This document shows positions 41,663 through 50,742 of a stretch of 64,000 bases of DNA, one piece after another (position 1 is the first letter of the stretch; each line of letters opens with the position of its first letter). The notes under the pieces were generated by a model. The model had not been told where the DNA came from. It searched no databases and saw only the letters and a program-made list of their open reading frames with translations. Made by a program: the position numbers and the translations under genes. The stretch lies in contig NZ_CP108081.1 in assembly GCF_036182465.1 (NCBI RefSeq), positions 5,518,001 to 5,582,000 of the forward strand. The letters are read 5' to 3'. This DNA is from Streptomyces sp. NBC_00258 (GTDB lineage: Bacteria > Actinomycetota > Actinomycetes > Streptomycetales > Streptomycetaceae).

Positions 41663-42362
41663 CGCGGAACGGCGAGGGCACGCCGTCGGCCCCCGTCATT
41701 CCCTCCCGCCACCCAGAGGCCACCAGCCCCTTGAGCGCCACCTCCGTGGCGAGCCGCGGCAGCAGCAGCGCCCAGAAGCGGGTCAGCATGGACTGCGACA
41801 GCCACTGCGCGTTCCGGCTGCCCAGGGCCCCGAAGCCCACGGTGGCCGCGACCACGGCATGGGCCGCGTCCTGCGGCGACACGTCACGGGCCAGCGTGCC
41901 CTCGCGGGCCGCCTCGGCCAGTACGCCCTCCACCCAGGCCTGCCACCGCCGCCGCAGATCCGCCCCGGCCGCCACGGGCACCGGGCTCTCGCTCAGGTCG
42001 AACCCGGCGCGCAGGATCACGTCGTGCCGCAGGCCCCGGAGCAGCGCGTGCGTGGCGTCGACCAGCACCTGCAGGGGCCCGCCGGGACCGGTGCCCCCAG
42101 TACCCTCGGCGGTCGCGGCGGCCTCACTCCTCGCCCGGCCCTCGGCCGTGATCCGCCCGAGCCGCTGCGCAGCCGCCTCCCACACCGCCACGGCCAGCGC
42201 CGCCTTGCTGGCGAAGTGGAAGTGCAGCGCGCCGTTGCTGACTCCGGCCCGGGCGCTGATCGTGGACAGGGACACGACGTCGAAGCCGTCCTTGCAGAAG
42301 AGCTCGGCCGCCGACTCGATCAACGCGTTGCGCGTACGAACCGCGCGTTCCTGCTGGGCCAT
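41640..42362 (-). CDS. Gamma-butyrolactone-receptor-like TetR regulator (first)
   Basis: A 240-residue regulator of the ArpA/ScbR/AvaR type. The N-terminus MAQQERAVRTRNALIESAAELFCKDGFDVVSLSTISARAGVSNGALHFHFASKAALAVAVWEAA is diagnostic: (A/Q)RxxRT, GxLxFHFxSKxxLAxAV. The larger effector domain contains RRWQAWVEGVLAEAAREGTLARDVSPQDAAHAVVAATVGFGALGSRN. It is longer than receptors such as ScbR (about 215), and the conserved effector-pocket Trp near WxxW appears as RRWQAW. ATG 42362 lies 54 bases downstream of an autoregulatory-element-like site. In the avenolide locus the equivalent place is held by avaR2/avaR3. It may be a pseudo-receptor rather than the hormone receptor. Confidence 0.85.
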   Translation of the reverse strand: MAQQERAVRTRNALIESAAELFCKDGFDVVSLSTISARAGVSNGALHFHFASKAALAVAVWEAAAQRLGRITAEGRARSEAAATAEGTGGTGPGGPLQVLVDATHALLRGLRHDVILRAGFDLSESPVPVAAGADLRRRWQAWVEGVLAEAAREGTLARDVSPQDAAHAVVAATVGFGALGSRNAQWLSQSMLTRFWALLLPRLATEVALKGLVASGWREGMTGADGVPSPFRVTARSGA

Positions 42363-42415
42363 CAGAGCACTCCGTTGCTGCGGGGGGCATGCCAGAGAGG
42401 CGCCCCCACAATAAC

Positions 42416-42433
42416 AAACCGCACAGGCGGTTT
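42416..42433. promoter_or_regulatory. Autoregulatory-element-like site 1
   Basis: AAACCGC-ACAG-GCGGTTT, a perfect 7-4-7 inverted repeat, lies between the P450 stop and the start of the first TetR gene, 54 bases upstream of its ATG. It fits the AAACC-N8-GGTTT layout of sites bound by butyrolactone receptors. Confidence 0.7.
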
Positions 42434-42465
42434 CTATTGCCGTGTCATTGCGATTGCTACTGCTA

Positions 42466-43773
<1,308 letters not shown>

Positions 43774-43825
43774 CCGTGCACTCCGTTCGGTTTGGTCGTC
43801 GGCGCACCCCCGGCGCGAGGGCGCT

Positions 43826-44617
43826 TCACTGAGCGGCGGTCGCGACCTCCGCGGGCGCCCCGGCCCCGGCCTGCGGGCCGGTCGCGATGTCCGCCTCCGG
43901 GCCGTCCTCCAGTCCGTCCTCCAGGTCGCCTTCCGCCTCGGCCTCGGCCGCCTCCGCCTCGCGCAGTTCCATGGCCTCGCGGTGGATCCTCGCCGCCCGC
44001 TCCGGTGTGAAGTCCAGCCGGACGAGCACGCCCGGCACCGCGATCGACGGCATCAGATGCCGGTAGAGGTCGGCCACCCGCTCCGCCAGATCCTCGCGGC
44101 CGGTCATGATCCGCGACAGCACCTGTACGCCGGTGAAGGCGCCGACGAACAGCTTCGCGAGCGAGTCCACATCGGCGTGCGGCAGGACCTCGCCCCTCGC
44201 CATGGCCTCCTGGAAGAGGGCCCGGGTGTGGTCCTGCCAGGCCCCCATCGGCACCCGCCGGTTCAGGTGGTCCTTGGGCGACCCATGGTCGACGGTCAGC
44301 CGCACACTGCCCTGGACGATCGGATCACCCGTGTCCCGCTTGAGCAGATACGCGAGCAGCAGCGCCTCGTCCAGCGACTGCTGGAGCTTCAGCTCCCTTT
44401 CGGGCACGCGCGGCAGGGCCCCGACCTGCGCCGCGAGGACCGCCTGGGCGAGCTCCTCCTTGGACGTGAAGTGGAAGTAGAGGGCGCCCTTGGTCATGCC
44501 CGACTTCTTGAGGACGTCCGAGATGGTCGCCGCTTCGTATCCGACCTCGTCGAACACCTCGGCCGCCGCGACCAGAATCGCCCGCCGCGTCCGAATGGCC
44601 CGCTCTTGCCGCGCCAC
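43826..44617 (-). CDS. Gamma-butyrolactone-receptor-like TetR regulator (second, AvaR1-like position)
   Basis: A 263-residue regulator: VARQERAIRTRRAILVAAAEVFDEVGYEAATISDVLKKSGMTKGALYFHFTSKEELAQAVLAAQ is almost the consensus N-terminus of hormone receptors (RQ-RA--TR--I--AAA-VFDE-GY-AATI--IL---GVTKGALYFHF-SKE-LA-AV). The effector domain has GAWQDHTRALFQEAMARGEVLPHADVDSLAKLFVGAFTGVQVLSRIMTGREDLAERVADLYRHLMPSIAVPGVLVRLDF, including the Trp and the FTGVQ-S-R-DL pattern of true receptors. A 40-residue acidic/Ala tail follows. GTG 44617 with CGGAGG upstream is chosen over ATG 44644. It is divergent from the acyl-CoA oxidase; two element-like sites lie between. Best candidate for the hormone receptor. 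Confidence 0.9.
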   Translation of the reverse strand: MARQERAIRTRRAILVAAAEVFDEVGYEAATISDVLKKSGMTKGALYFHFTSKEELAQAVLAAQVGALPRVPERELKLQQSLDEALLLAYLLKRDTGDPIVQGSVRLTVDHGSPKDHLNRRVPMGAWQDHTRALFQEAMARGEVLPHADVDSLAKLFVGAFTGVQVLSRIMTGREDLAERVADLYRHLMPSIAVPGVLVRLDFTPERAARIHREAMELREAEAAEAEAEGDLEDGLEDGPEADIATGPQAGAGAPAEVATAAQ

Positions 44618-44701
44618 GAACAACCTCCGTACCATCCCGCTCACCGGGAAAAGAGACCTTGAGGTCTGTACTGGGCAGCCGTGACCTCGCGGTTCAGAAT
44701 A

Positions 44702-44719
44702 AAACCAGCCGAACGGTTT
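44702..44719. promoter_or_regulatory. Autoregulatory-element-like site 2
   Basis: AAACC-N8-GGTTT (AAACCAGCCGAACGGTTT on the plus strand) lies 84 bases upstream of the second TetR start. It shares length and outer bases with site 1. Confidence 0.6.
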
Positions 44720-44838
44720 CTCAAGGATTCACCCATATCGAACTCGCGGCCCCACTGTGAGCTGCGCCGACCCTTCGGCCGCGCCGCGAGCGCCCCCTCG
44801 GGCTCCCCCAGTGAGCACCTTCGCCTCCCTGAGCACCC

Positions 44839-44868
44839 TTGAAAACAAAACCGGTTGGTACGTATCTT
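44839..44868 (+). promoter_or_regulatory. Promoter of the acyl-CoA oxidase gene
   Basis: TTGAAA (44839-44844), 18 bases and TATCTT (44863-44868) form a plausible vegetative promoter 50 bases upstream of the ATG. The receptor-site-like sequence at 44848-44865 occupies its spacer and part of the -10. Confidence 0.5.
44848..44865. promoter_or_regulatory. Autoregulatory-element-like site 3 (in the aco promoter)
   Basis: On the minus strand ATACGTACCAACCGGTTT aligns with the other two sites (outer AxAC and GGTTT) and is followed by TGTTTTC, as in typical elements. Bound receptor here would block the oxidase promoter. Confidence 0.6.
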
Positions 44869-44918
44869 CGGTGCGCAGTGGTTCGTACCTGACCGGTTCC
44901 CACACCCAGGGGAGTTCG

Positions 44919-46790
44919 ATGGCCGTGCCCGCACACACCAAGACCCACCCCGTCGCCGACGAGCTGGCCCAGCTGCTCTTCGAGGGCGCCGATCGCGACC
45001 GCGTGCACGGGGCCTGGCGTCGGCTCGTGTCCGGCAAGGAGTTCGCGTACCGCCCGGGGCTGTCTCCCGAGGAACGGACGGCCCTCTCGTACGAGCGGTT
45101 GCGGCTCCTCAACGACGCGGCCGGCGACCCGGTGGAGCTGGCGGCCGATCCGTACCGCCTCGCCGGGCTGCACGAGTGGACGGGACCGGTGGACGGCGGG
45201 CTGACCACGCTCGCGAGCATCCACTACAACCTGTTCCTCGGGAGCGTCCTCGACCACGACGGCGGCCGGAACAGGGACCTGTCCGCGTTCACCTCGCTCC
45301 GGCGCACAGGAACGTTTCTCTGCACGGAGCTGGAGCACGGGAACGACGTAGCTTCGATGGAGACCGTCGCGGTGTTCGACCGCACGACCGGCGGCTTCCA
45401 CCTCACCACCCCCACGCCGGGCGCGCGGAAGTTCATGCCCAACACCAGCCTGACCGGCGGCCCCAAGACGGCGGTGGTAGCCGCCCGCCTCGTCGTCGAC
45501 GAAGAGGACCAGGGCACCTTCCTCTTCCTGACCCCGCTCAGCGACGAGAACGGCCACCTCCCCGGCGTACGGGTCCGGCCGCTCCCCCAGCGCACCGGCA
45601 CTCCGGTCGACCACTGCCTCACCTCGTTCGACCGGGTGTGGCTGCCGCGCGAGGCACTGCTGGAGGCCGAGCACGGGCGGCTCGGCGCCGACGGAACACT
45701 GGCCAGCACCCTCGGCAACAGGCGCAAGCGGCTGCTGCGCTCCATCAACCGCGTCACCATGGGCAAGCTGTGCATGAGCGCCGGCACGCTGGGCATGTCA
45801 CGGGCCGCGCTGACCATCGCGGTGCGGTACGCGCACAGCCGCTTCCTGGCCGGGCCGAAGGCGGGCGAGCGCATTCCGCTGGCCGCCCACCGCAGCCACC
45901 ACGGCCGGCTGCTGCACGCGCTGGCGACGGCGTACGCGATGACGTTCCTGCACCGCTCGCTGGTGAGCCGTTTCGCCGTGCACGCGGACGGGGACCGGGC
46001 CGAGGTGGAGCGCGAGGTGGCCGTGGCGAAGGGCTGGATCACCTGGCAGGCCCGCGCGATCACCACCGAGTGCCGCGAACGCTGCGGCGCCCAGGGCCTG
46101 TTCCCGGTCAACGGACTGGCCGACCTCCCCCTCAACATCGAGGGCGGCATCACCGCCGAGGGCGACAACCTGGTGATCTGGGTGAAGGCCGCCTCCGAGA
46201 TGGTCTTCGGCCACGAGGGCGTACGCCCGGGCGAGTCCGGCGATCCCGAGGGCCGGGAGCTCACCGAACTCCCCTTCCTCCGCGACCTGTTGGCCGAGGC
46301 CGAGCGCATCTGGCAGGACCGGGCGCGTACGGCCCTGCGCGAAGGCCCCTCGGGCGACCCGGTCGGCCGCTGGAACGTGACCTCGGACGCCGCCCTGGAG
46401 ATGGTCTCCGCGCACGCCCGGCTCCAGGCCGCCGACGCGTTCCTCGCCGCGGCCGCCCGGGCGGAGGACCCCCGGGCCGCCTTCCTGATGCGGAGCCTGT
46501 GCCGGCTGTTCCTGCTGCGGCAACTCGGCGACCACACGGGGGATCTGCTCGCCGAGGGGCGGCTCACGCCGGATCACGTACGGGCCCTGCCAAAGGCCGT
46601 CGACACGGTTGTGGGGGAACTCGCTCCCCATCTGATGACCCTCGTGGACGCCTTCGATCTGCCTGCGCAGGTGCTGTCGGGCATTCCGATTGCGAGTGGG
46701 GGGTCGGTCGGCGGGGGCGAGGCCGACTGGGAGGAGGCGGCGGTGGGGGTGGTGGGTGCGGGGTGCGTTGAAGGTGTCGGCGTGTACTGA
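44919..46790 (+). CDS. aco: Acyl-CoA oxidase/dehydrogenase, Aco-like
   Basis: A 623-residue flavoenzyme of the acyl-CoA oxidase family. Conserved parts: IHYNLFLGSVLDHDG, the FAD loop TFLCTELEHGNDVASMETVAVFD (compare TELGHG--L-GLET-A--D in oxidases), GPKTAVVAARLVVD, YAHSRFLAGPK-GERIPLAAHRSHHGRLLHALATAYAM, and ITTECRERCGAQGLF. It probably introduces unsaturation into an acyl-CoA precursor. Aco is essential for avenolide in S. avermitilis, where the gene likewise diverges from the receptor gene avaR1. ATG 44919 has AGGGGAG upstream. The last 30 residues are Gly/Val-rich and outside the fold. The gene symbol rests on the locus context. Confidence 0.85.
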   Translation: MAVPAHTKTHPVADELAQLLFEGADRDRVHGAWRRLVSGKEFAYRPGLSPEERTALSYERLRLLNDAAGDPVELAADPYRLAGLHEWTGPVDGGLTTLASIHYNLFLGSVLDHDGGRNRDLSAFTSLRRTGTFLCTELEHGNDVASMETVAVFDRTTGGFHLTTPTPGARKFMPNTSLTGGPKTAVVAARLVVDEEDQGTFLFLTPLSDENGHLPGVRVRPLPQRTGTPVDHCLTSFDRVWLPREALLEAEHGRLGADGTLASTLGNRRKRLLRSINRVTMGKLCMSAGTLGMSRAALTIAVRYAHSRFLAGPKAGERIPLAAHRSHHGRLLHALATAYAMTFLHRSLVSRFAVHADGDRAEVEREVAVAKGWITWQARAITTECRERCGAQGLFPVNGLADLPLNIEGGITAEGDNLVIWVKAASEMVFGHEGVRPGESGDPEGRELTELPFLRDLLAEAERIWQDRARTALREGPSGDPVGRWNVTSDAALEMVSAHARLQAADAFLAAAARAEDPRAAFLMRSLCRLFLLRQLGDHTGDLLAEGRLTPDHVRALPKAVDTVVGELAPHLMTLVDAFDLPAQVLSGIPIASGGSVGGGEADWEEAAVGVVGAGCVEGVGVY

Positions 46791-46862
46791 GGGGCGGGGA
46801 GTGGGGGCGTAGAGGCGAAGGCTCGGAACACTGTGCGCATAACTTTCGGGGCGTACGCTTGA

Positions 46863-46879
46863 TGCGTATGGTGTACGCA
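46863..46879. promoter_or_regulatory. Inverted repeat upstream of a TetR gene
   Basis: TGCGTA-N5-TACGCA, with a second palindrome GCGTACGC at 46851-46858, lies 35-65 bases upstream of the TetR start. The TetR protein probably binds its own promoter here. Confidence 0.5.
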
Positions 46880-46913
46880 CACGTAGCCGCCGAGTGACCA
46901 CAGAGCAGGAGCG

Positions 46914-47651
46914 ATGTCCGCCATGCCCGCACAGAAGCAGCCCATTCAGTCCGTGTGGACCCGGCCGCAGGGCAAGCGGGAGCAGCCCGCCCTGAGCCGG
47001 GACCAGATCGTCGCCCAGGCCGTGCATCTGCTCGACGCGGAGGGCATCGACGCGCTGAGCATGCGCAAGCTGGGCACCCGGCTCGGCGCCGGCGCCACCT
47101 CTCTCTACCGGCACGTGGCCAACAAGGACGAGCTGATCGAGCTGGCCGTGGACGAGATCTACGGCGAGATCGAGGTACCGGACTCGGGAGACCCGGACCG
47201 CTGGCGCGCCGACGTGGCCCAGTGCGGCCGGAGCCTGCGCGCGACGATGCTGCGGCATCCGTGGATCGCCTCGGTGCTCGGTGAGCTGGGCATGTCCTAT
47301 CTCGGGCCGAACGCCATGCGGATGTCCGAGACGCTGCTCACCGTGCTCATCCGGGCGGGCTTTCCGGCGGACGAGGCCGATCACGCGGGGTCGACCGTCA
47401 TCTCGTACGTCATCGGGATGGCGACCAGTGAGGCTGCCTGGCTGACCGTGCTGGCCCGGAGCGGGCAGACCGAGGCGGAGTATGTGCGGGGGTTGTGGCC
47501 TGCGGCGGAGGCTGCTGCTCAGGCGTACCCGCACTTGCGTGACGGGTACGCCGGGCAGCGGGATCAGGATCCGGGGGTGGCTCGGGAGACGGGGTTCCAG
47601 TACGGGTTGGATCGCGTGCTGGATGGGTTGGCGACGCGGGTCTCCCGATAG
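46914..47651 (+). CDS. TetR-family regulator, TetR_C class
   Basis: A 245-residue regulator: LSRDQIVAQAVHLLDAEGIDALSMRKLGTRLGAGATSLYRHVANKDELIELAVDEI is the TetR/ActII-like N-terminus, followed by a C-terminal domain of the tetracycline-repressor class (TLLTVLIRAGFPADEADHAGSTVISYVIGMATSEAAW). Start ATG 46914 has AGGAG only two bases away; ATG 46923 gives better spacing and may be real. No divergent target gene is present. It follows the oxidase gene in the same direction after 123 bases but has its own promoter region, so membership of the signalling locus is uncertain. Confidence 0.85.
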   Translation: MSAMPAQKQPIQSVWTRPQGKREQPALSRDQIVAQAVHLLDAEGIDALSMRKLGTRLGAGATSLYRHVANKDELIELAVDEIYGEIEVPDSGDPDRWRADVAQCGRSLRATMLRHPWIASVLGELGMSYLGPNAMRMSETLLTVLIRAGFPADEADHAGSTVISYVIGMATSEAAWLTVLARSGQTEAEYVRGLWPAAEAAAQAYPHLRDGYAGQRDQDPGVARETGFQYGLDRVLDGLATRVSR

Positions 47652-47696
47652 GGGGGTTGGGGGTGCGGGGGTTGCTGGGCGTCTGCGGGCCCGTCG

Positions 47697-47768
47697 TGGC
47701 TGGTCGCGCAGTTCCCCGCGCCCCCAAAAGATGAAAGACAGGGGCGCGGGGAACTGCGCGACCAGCCA
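47697..47768. repeat. Dispersed repeat, head-to-head inverted pair
   Basis: Two copies of the element in opposite orientation (47697-47724 and 47741-47768) form perfect 28-base arms around a 16-base loop, starting TGGCTGGTCGCGCAGTTCCC. Outer GTCTGCGG and CCGCAGAC extend the symmetry. It lies between convergent tetR and gudD and would be an excellent terminator. Confidence 0.88.
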
Positions 47769-47806
47769 CAGCGCGTCCGCAGACATACGACGAACCCCCC
47801 TTGGTC

Positions 47807-49135
47807 CTACCGGACCAGACAAGGTCGCTTCGGGTCGAACTGCCAGTCGGGGATGAGGTACTGCATGCCCGTGGCGTCGTCCCGCGCGCCGAGGGCCTTC
47901 TCCTTGTAGAGGTCGTGGGCGGCGAGGAGGCGGTCCATGTCGAGGTCGAGGCCCAGGCCGGGAGCGTCGGGGACCCGGATCTCGCCGTCGGCGATGCGGG
48001 GCGGGGCGACCGTGAGGCGTTCCAGTCCCTCCTGCCAGATCCAGTGGGTGTCGAGGGCGTTGTACTCGCCGGGGGCCGCCGCGCCGCAGTGGGTGACCAT
48101 GGCGAGCGAGATGTCGAAGTGGTTGTTGGAGTGGCATCCCCAGGTCAGACCCATGGCGTTGCACAGCTGGGCCACCCGCACCGAGCCCTGCATGGTCCAG
48201 AAGTGCGGGTCGGCCAGAGGGATGGAGACCGACTGGAGGGCGAGGGCGTGGGTCATCTGACGCCAGTCCGTGGCGATCATGTTCGTCGCGGTCGGGAGGC
48301 CGGTCGCCCGGCGGAACTCGGCGAGGATCTCGCGGCCCGAGTAGCCGCCCTCCGCCCCGCAGGGGTCCTCGGCGTAGGCGAGCGTGCCGACGAGCGGCTT
48401 GCAGAGCTCGATCGCCTCGCTCAGTGACCATGCGCCGTTCGGGTCGAGGGTGATGCGGGCCTCGGGGAAGCGGTCCTTGAGCGCCCGTACGGCGTCGACC
48501 TCCTCCGCGCCCGCCAGGACCCCGCCCTTGAGCTTGAAGTCCCGGAAGCCGTACAGGTCGTAGGCCGCCTCGGCCTGGCGGACGATCGCCTCCGGCGTCA
48601 GTGCCTCCTCGTGCCGGACGCGGTACCAGTCGATGTCCGAGTCGGGCTCGCGGACGTACTCCAGGTCGGTGCGGTCGGGGTCACCGACATAGAAGAGATA
48701 GCCCAACACCCGTACGGAGTCCCGCTGTTGGCCGTCGCCCAGGAGGGCCGCGACCGGTACGTCGAGGTGCTGACCCAGGAGGTCGAGCAACGCCGACTCC
48801 ACGGCCGTGACCGCGTGGACGGTGGTGCGCAGGTCGAAGGTCTGGGCACCGCGTCCGCCCGAGTCACGGTCGGCGAAACGGGCGCCGATCTCGCGCAGGA
48901 CCCGCTTGTAGTCGCCCACCTTCGCACCGACCACCAGGGACTCGGAGTCGCGGAGGGTCTGGGTGATCTTCTCGCCACCGGGCACCTCCCCCAGTCCCGT
49001 ACGGCCCTCGGAGTCCTTGAGGACGACGACGTTGCGGGTGAAGTACGGGCCGTGGGCGCCGGAGAGGTTCAGCTCCATGCAGTCACGGCCGGCAACGGGA
49101 TAGACGGCGAAGTGGGTGACGGTCGGCTGGCTCAT
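47807..49135 (-). CDS. gudD: Glucarate dehydratase
   Basis: An enolase-superfamily enzyme (442 residues) converting D-glucarate to 5-dehydro-4-deoxy-D-glucarate. Catalytic Lys pair in FRDFKLKGG (Lys201, Lys203), metal ligands Asp231 in ITLDPNGAW, Glu in YAEDPCG and Asn285 in PTATNMIATDW, and the general base in GCHSNNHFD (His335/His339) line up with E. coli GudD (446 residues). ATG 49135 starts MSQPTVTHFAVYPVAGRD; codons upstream run into the permease gene. It is 53 bases behind the GntP gene and probably co-transcribed. Confidence 0.94.
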   Translation of the reverse strand: MSQPTVTHFAVYPVAGRDCMELNLSGAHGPYFTRNVVVLKDSEGRTGLGEVPGGEKITQTLRDSESLVVGAKVGDYKRVLREIGARFADRDSGGRGAQTFDLRTTVHAVTAVESALLDLLGQHLDVPVAALLGDGQQRDSVRVLGYLFYVGDPDRTDLEYVREPDSDIDWYRVRHEEALTPEAIVRQAEAAYDLYGFRDFKLKGGVLAGAEEVDAVRALKDRFPEARITLDPNGAWSLSEAIELCKPLVGTLAYAEDPCGAEGGYSGREILAEFRRATGLPTATNMIATDWRQMTHALALQSVSIPLADPHFWTMQGSVRVAQLCNAMGLTWGCHSNNHFDISLAMVTHCGAAAPGEYNALDTHWIWQEGLERLTVAPPRIADGEIRVPDAPGLGLDLDMDRLLAAHDLYKEKALGARDDATGMQYLIPDWQFDPKRPCLVR

Positions 49136-49188
49136 GCGAGTCGAAGTCCCTTGTGTGTGAAGGTGGTTGGGGCCAGTGGTCGAAGACT

Positions 49189-50526
49189 TCACAGGCTGAG
49201 GACGTCCAGGGCCCACTCCAGCGCCAGGACGCCGCCCAGGCCGATGATCGCGAGCACCGTCGTATAGGTGGTACGGACCTTGATCGCCTCGATGACCGAG
49301 AGGTTGAAGTACTCCTTGAACAGCCAGAATCCCGGGTCGTTGACGTGGGAGAAGGCGATCGACCCGCACGACACGGCGAGCACCATGATCTCGGGGTGGA
49401 CGCCACTGCCCGCGAGGAGCGGGAGGACCACGCCGGAGGCCGTGACGACGGCGACCGTCGCCGAGCCGAGGGCCACGCGGAGGATGACCGCGATGAGCCA
49501 CGCCAGGACGATCGGCGAGATGGACCAGCCGTCGGTGGCGTCCTTGATGTAGTCGGAGATGCCTCCCTCGACGAGGACGTTCTTGAAGGCGCCGCCCGCC
49601 CCGATGACCAGCAGGATCATCGCCATCGCCTTGGCGGCGGAGGTGCAGGAGGCGCTGACCTCCTCCATGCTGCGGCCGATCCGCGGTCCGAACGCCCAGA
49701 TCGCCAGCAGCAGGGTCAGCATGAGCGCGATCGGTGCCGAGCCGATGAACGCGACGAAGTTCAGGAACGGGCTCTCGCCCGACGTTGCCATGTCGGTCAC
49801 GGCGGCGCCCGCGATCAGCACCACCGGGAAGAGGGCCACGAACAGCGACCAGCCCATGCCGGGCATCTCCTCGTCGGCGAACTCCCGCTCGCTGACCAGG
49901 CCCGTGGGGATGGACGGGTTCATCCGCTTGATGAACGGCAGCCGCGGCCAGGCGAGCGCGATGACCGCACCGGCGGGCACGGCGATGAAGAGGCCGTAGA
50001 AGAGGGTGTGGCCGACGGACGCGTGGAAGGTCGCCGCCACGGCGGTGGGGCCCGGGTGCGGCGGCAGGAAGCTGTGCATCGTGGACAGCGCGATCGACAT
50101 CGGCAGGCCGACCCAGAGCAGGTTCGCCCCGGTGACCCTGACCAGGGTGAACGCGATCGGCACGATGATGATGAAGGCGACCTCGTAGAACATGGTCACG
50201 CCGATGAGCATGGACGTGACGACCATGGCGACCTGGACCCAGCGGGGGCCGAAGGCGTCGAGGAGCTTGCCCGCGATGCGTTGGGCGGCGCCCGAGTCGC
50301 CCATGACCCGGCCGACCATCGCGCCGAGGCCGATGGTGAGCATCGTGTCGCCGATCTGGTCGCCGATGCCGGCCGAGAGGACGTCCGGGATGTCGGCCAC
50401 CGGTATCCCGCGGACCACGGCCACGCCGATCGCCACGAGGAGGAGGGCGGCGAAGCCGTTCAGTTTCAGGCGGGTCATCAGGAGCAGCAGGATCAGGACG
50501 CTGATCCCTACTACGAGGAGAGGCAT
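49189..50526 (-). CDS. GntP-family gluconate/glucarate:H+ symporter
   Basis: A 445-residue permease with about 12-14 helices and the GntP signature FSHVNDPGFWLFKEYFNLSV near the C-terminus; the central HSFLPPHPGPTAVAATFHASVG is also typical. Located between glucarate dehydratase and 5-dehydro-4-deoxyglucarate dehydratase genes, it most likely imports glucarate or galactarate rather than gluconate, although family members with known substrates transport gluconate. An inverted repeat surrounds its ribosome binding site. Confidence 0.92.
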   Translation of the reverse strand: MPLLVVGISVLILLLLMTRLKLNGFAALLLVAIGVAVVRGIPVADIPDVLSAGIGDQIGDTMLTIGLGAMVGRVMGDSGAAQRIAGKLLDAFGPRWVQVAMVVTSMLIGVTMFYEVAFIIIVPIAFTLVRVTGANLLWVGLPMSIALSTMHSFLPPHPGPTAVAATFHASVGHTLFYGLFIAVPAGAVIALAWPRLPFIKRMNPSIPTGLVSEREFADEEMPGMGWSLFVALFPVVLIAGAAVTDMATSGESPFLNFVAFIGSAPIALMLTLLLAIWAFGPRIGRSMEEVSASCTSAAKAMAMILLVIGAGGAFKNVLVEGGISDYIKDATDGWSISPIVLAWLIAVILRVALGSATVAVVTASGVVLPLLAGSGVHPEIMVLAVSCGSIAFSHVNDPGFWLFKEYFNLSVIEAIKVRTTYTTVLAIIGLGGVLALEWALDVLSL

Positions 50527-50528
50527 GG

Positions 50529-50546
50529 CAGTTCCCCTTTGAACTG
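50529..50546 (-). promoter_or_regulatory. Inverted repeat around the GntP ribosome binding site
   Basis: CAGTTC-CCCTTT-GAACTG encloses AAAGGGG, the ribosome binding site of the permease, in the loop. It could be a regulator site or an RNA hairpin exposing the site. Confidence 0.4.
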
Positions 50547-50633
50547 TTGGGCTCTTGTGCGGGTGGCTCCGCCGGTTCGGGGCCGGGTGCGGGTGGCTCC
50601 GCCGGTTTGGTGCTGGGTGCGGGTGCGTGGGGG

Positions 50634-50659
50634 CTTGTCGCGCGGTTCCCCGCGCCCCT
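50634..50659 (+). repeat. Dispersed intergenic repeat, copy 6
   Basis: CTTGTCGCGCGGTTCCCCGC followed by GCCCCT; two substitutions relative to copy 1. Lies between kdgD and the permease gene. Confidence 0.75.
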
Positions 50660-50702
50660 GAAAGGCGTGGCTGAGGGCGGGGCGTCGGTGCGAGTCCTCG
50701 TG

Positions 50703-50730
50703 GGCTGAGCGCGCGGTTCCTCGCGCCCCT
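50703..50730 (+). repeat. Dispersed intergenic repeat, copy 7
   Basis: GGCTGAGCGCGCGGTTCCTC followed by GCGCCCCT; four substitutions. It lies 13 bases past the kdgD stop, and CCCCTAAAGGGG at its end forms a short hairpin. Confidence 0.7.
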
Positions 50731-50742
50731 AAAGGGGCCCGG

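Noticed and set aside
41640..42362. Calling the first TetR the hormone receptor
   Set aside because: Its effector domain is longer and lacks the FTGVQ-type pattern of known receptors, so the second TetR is the better candidate; the first is left as receptor-like.
45798..48431. An 877-codon leftward open frame
   Set aside because: It runs antisense to the acyl-CoA oxidase and tetR and then through gudD in a wrong frame; composition is Arg/His/Pro/Gly only and no domain is visible.
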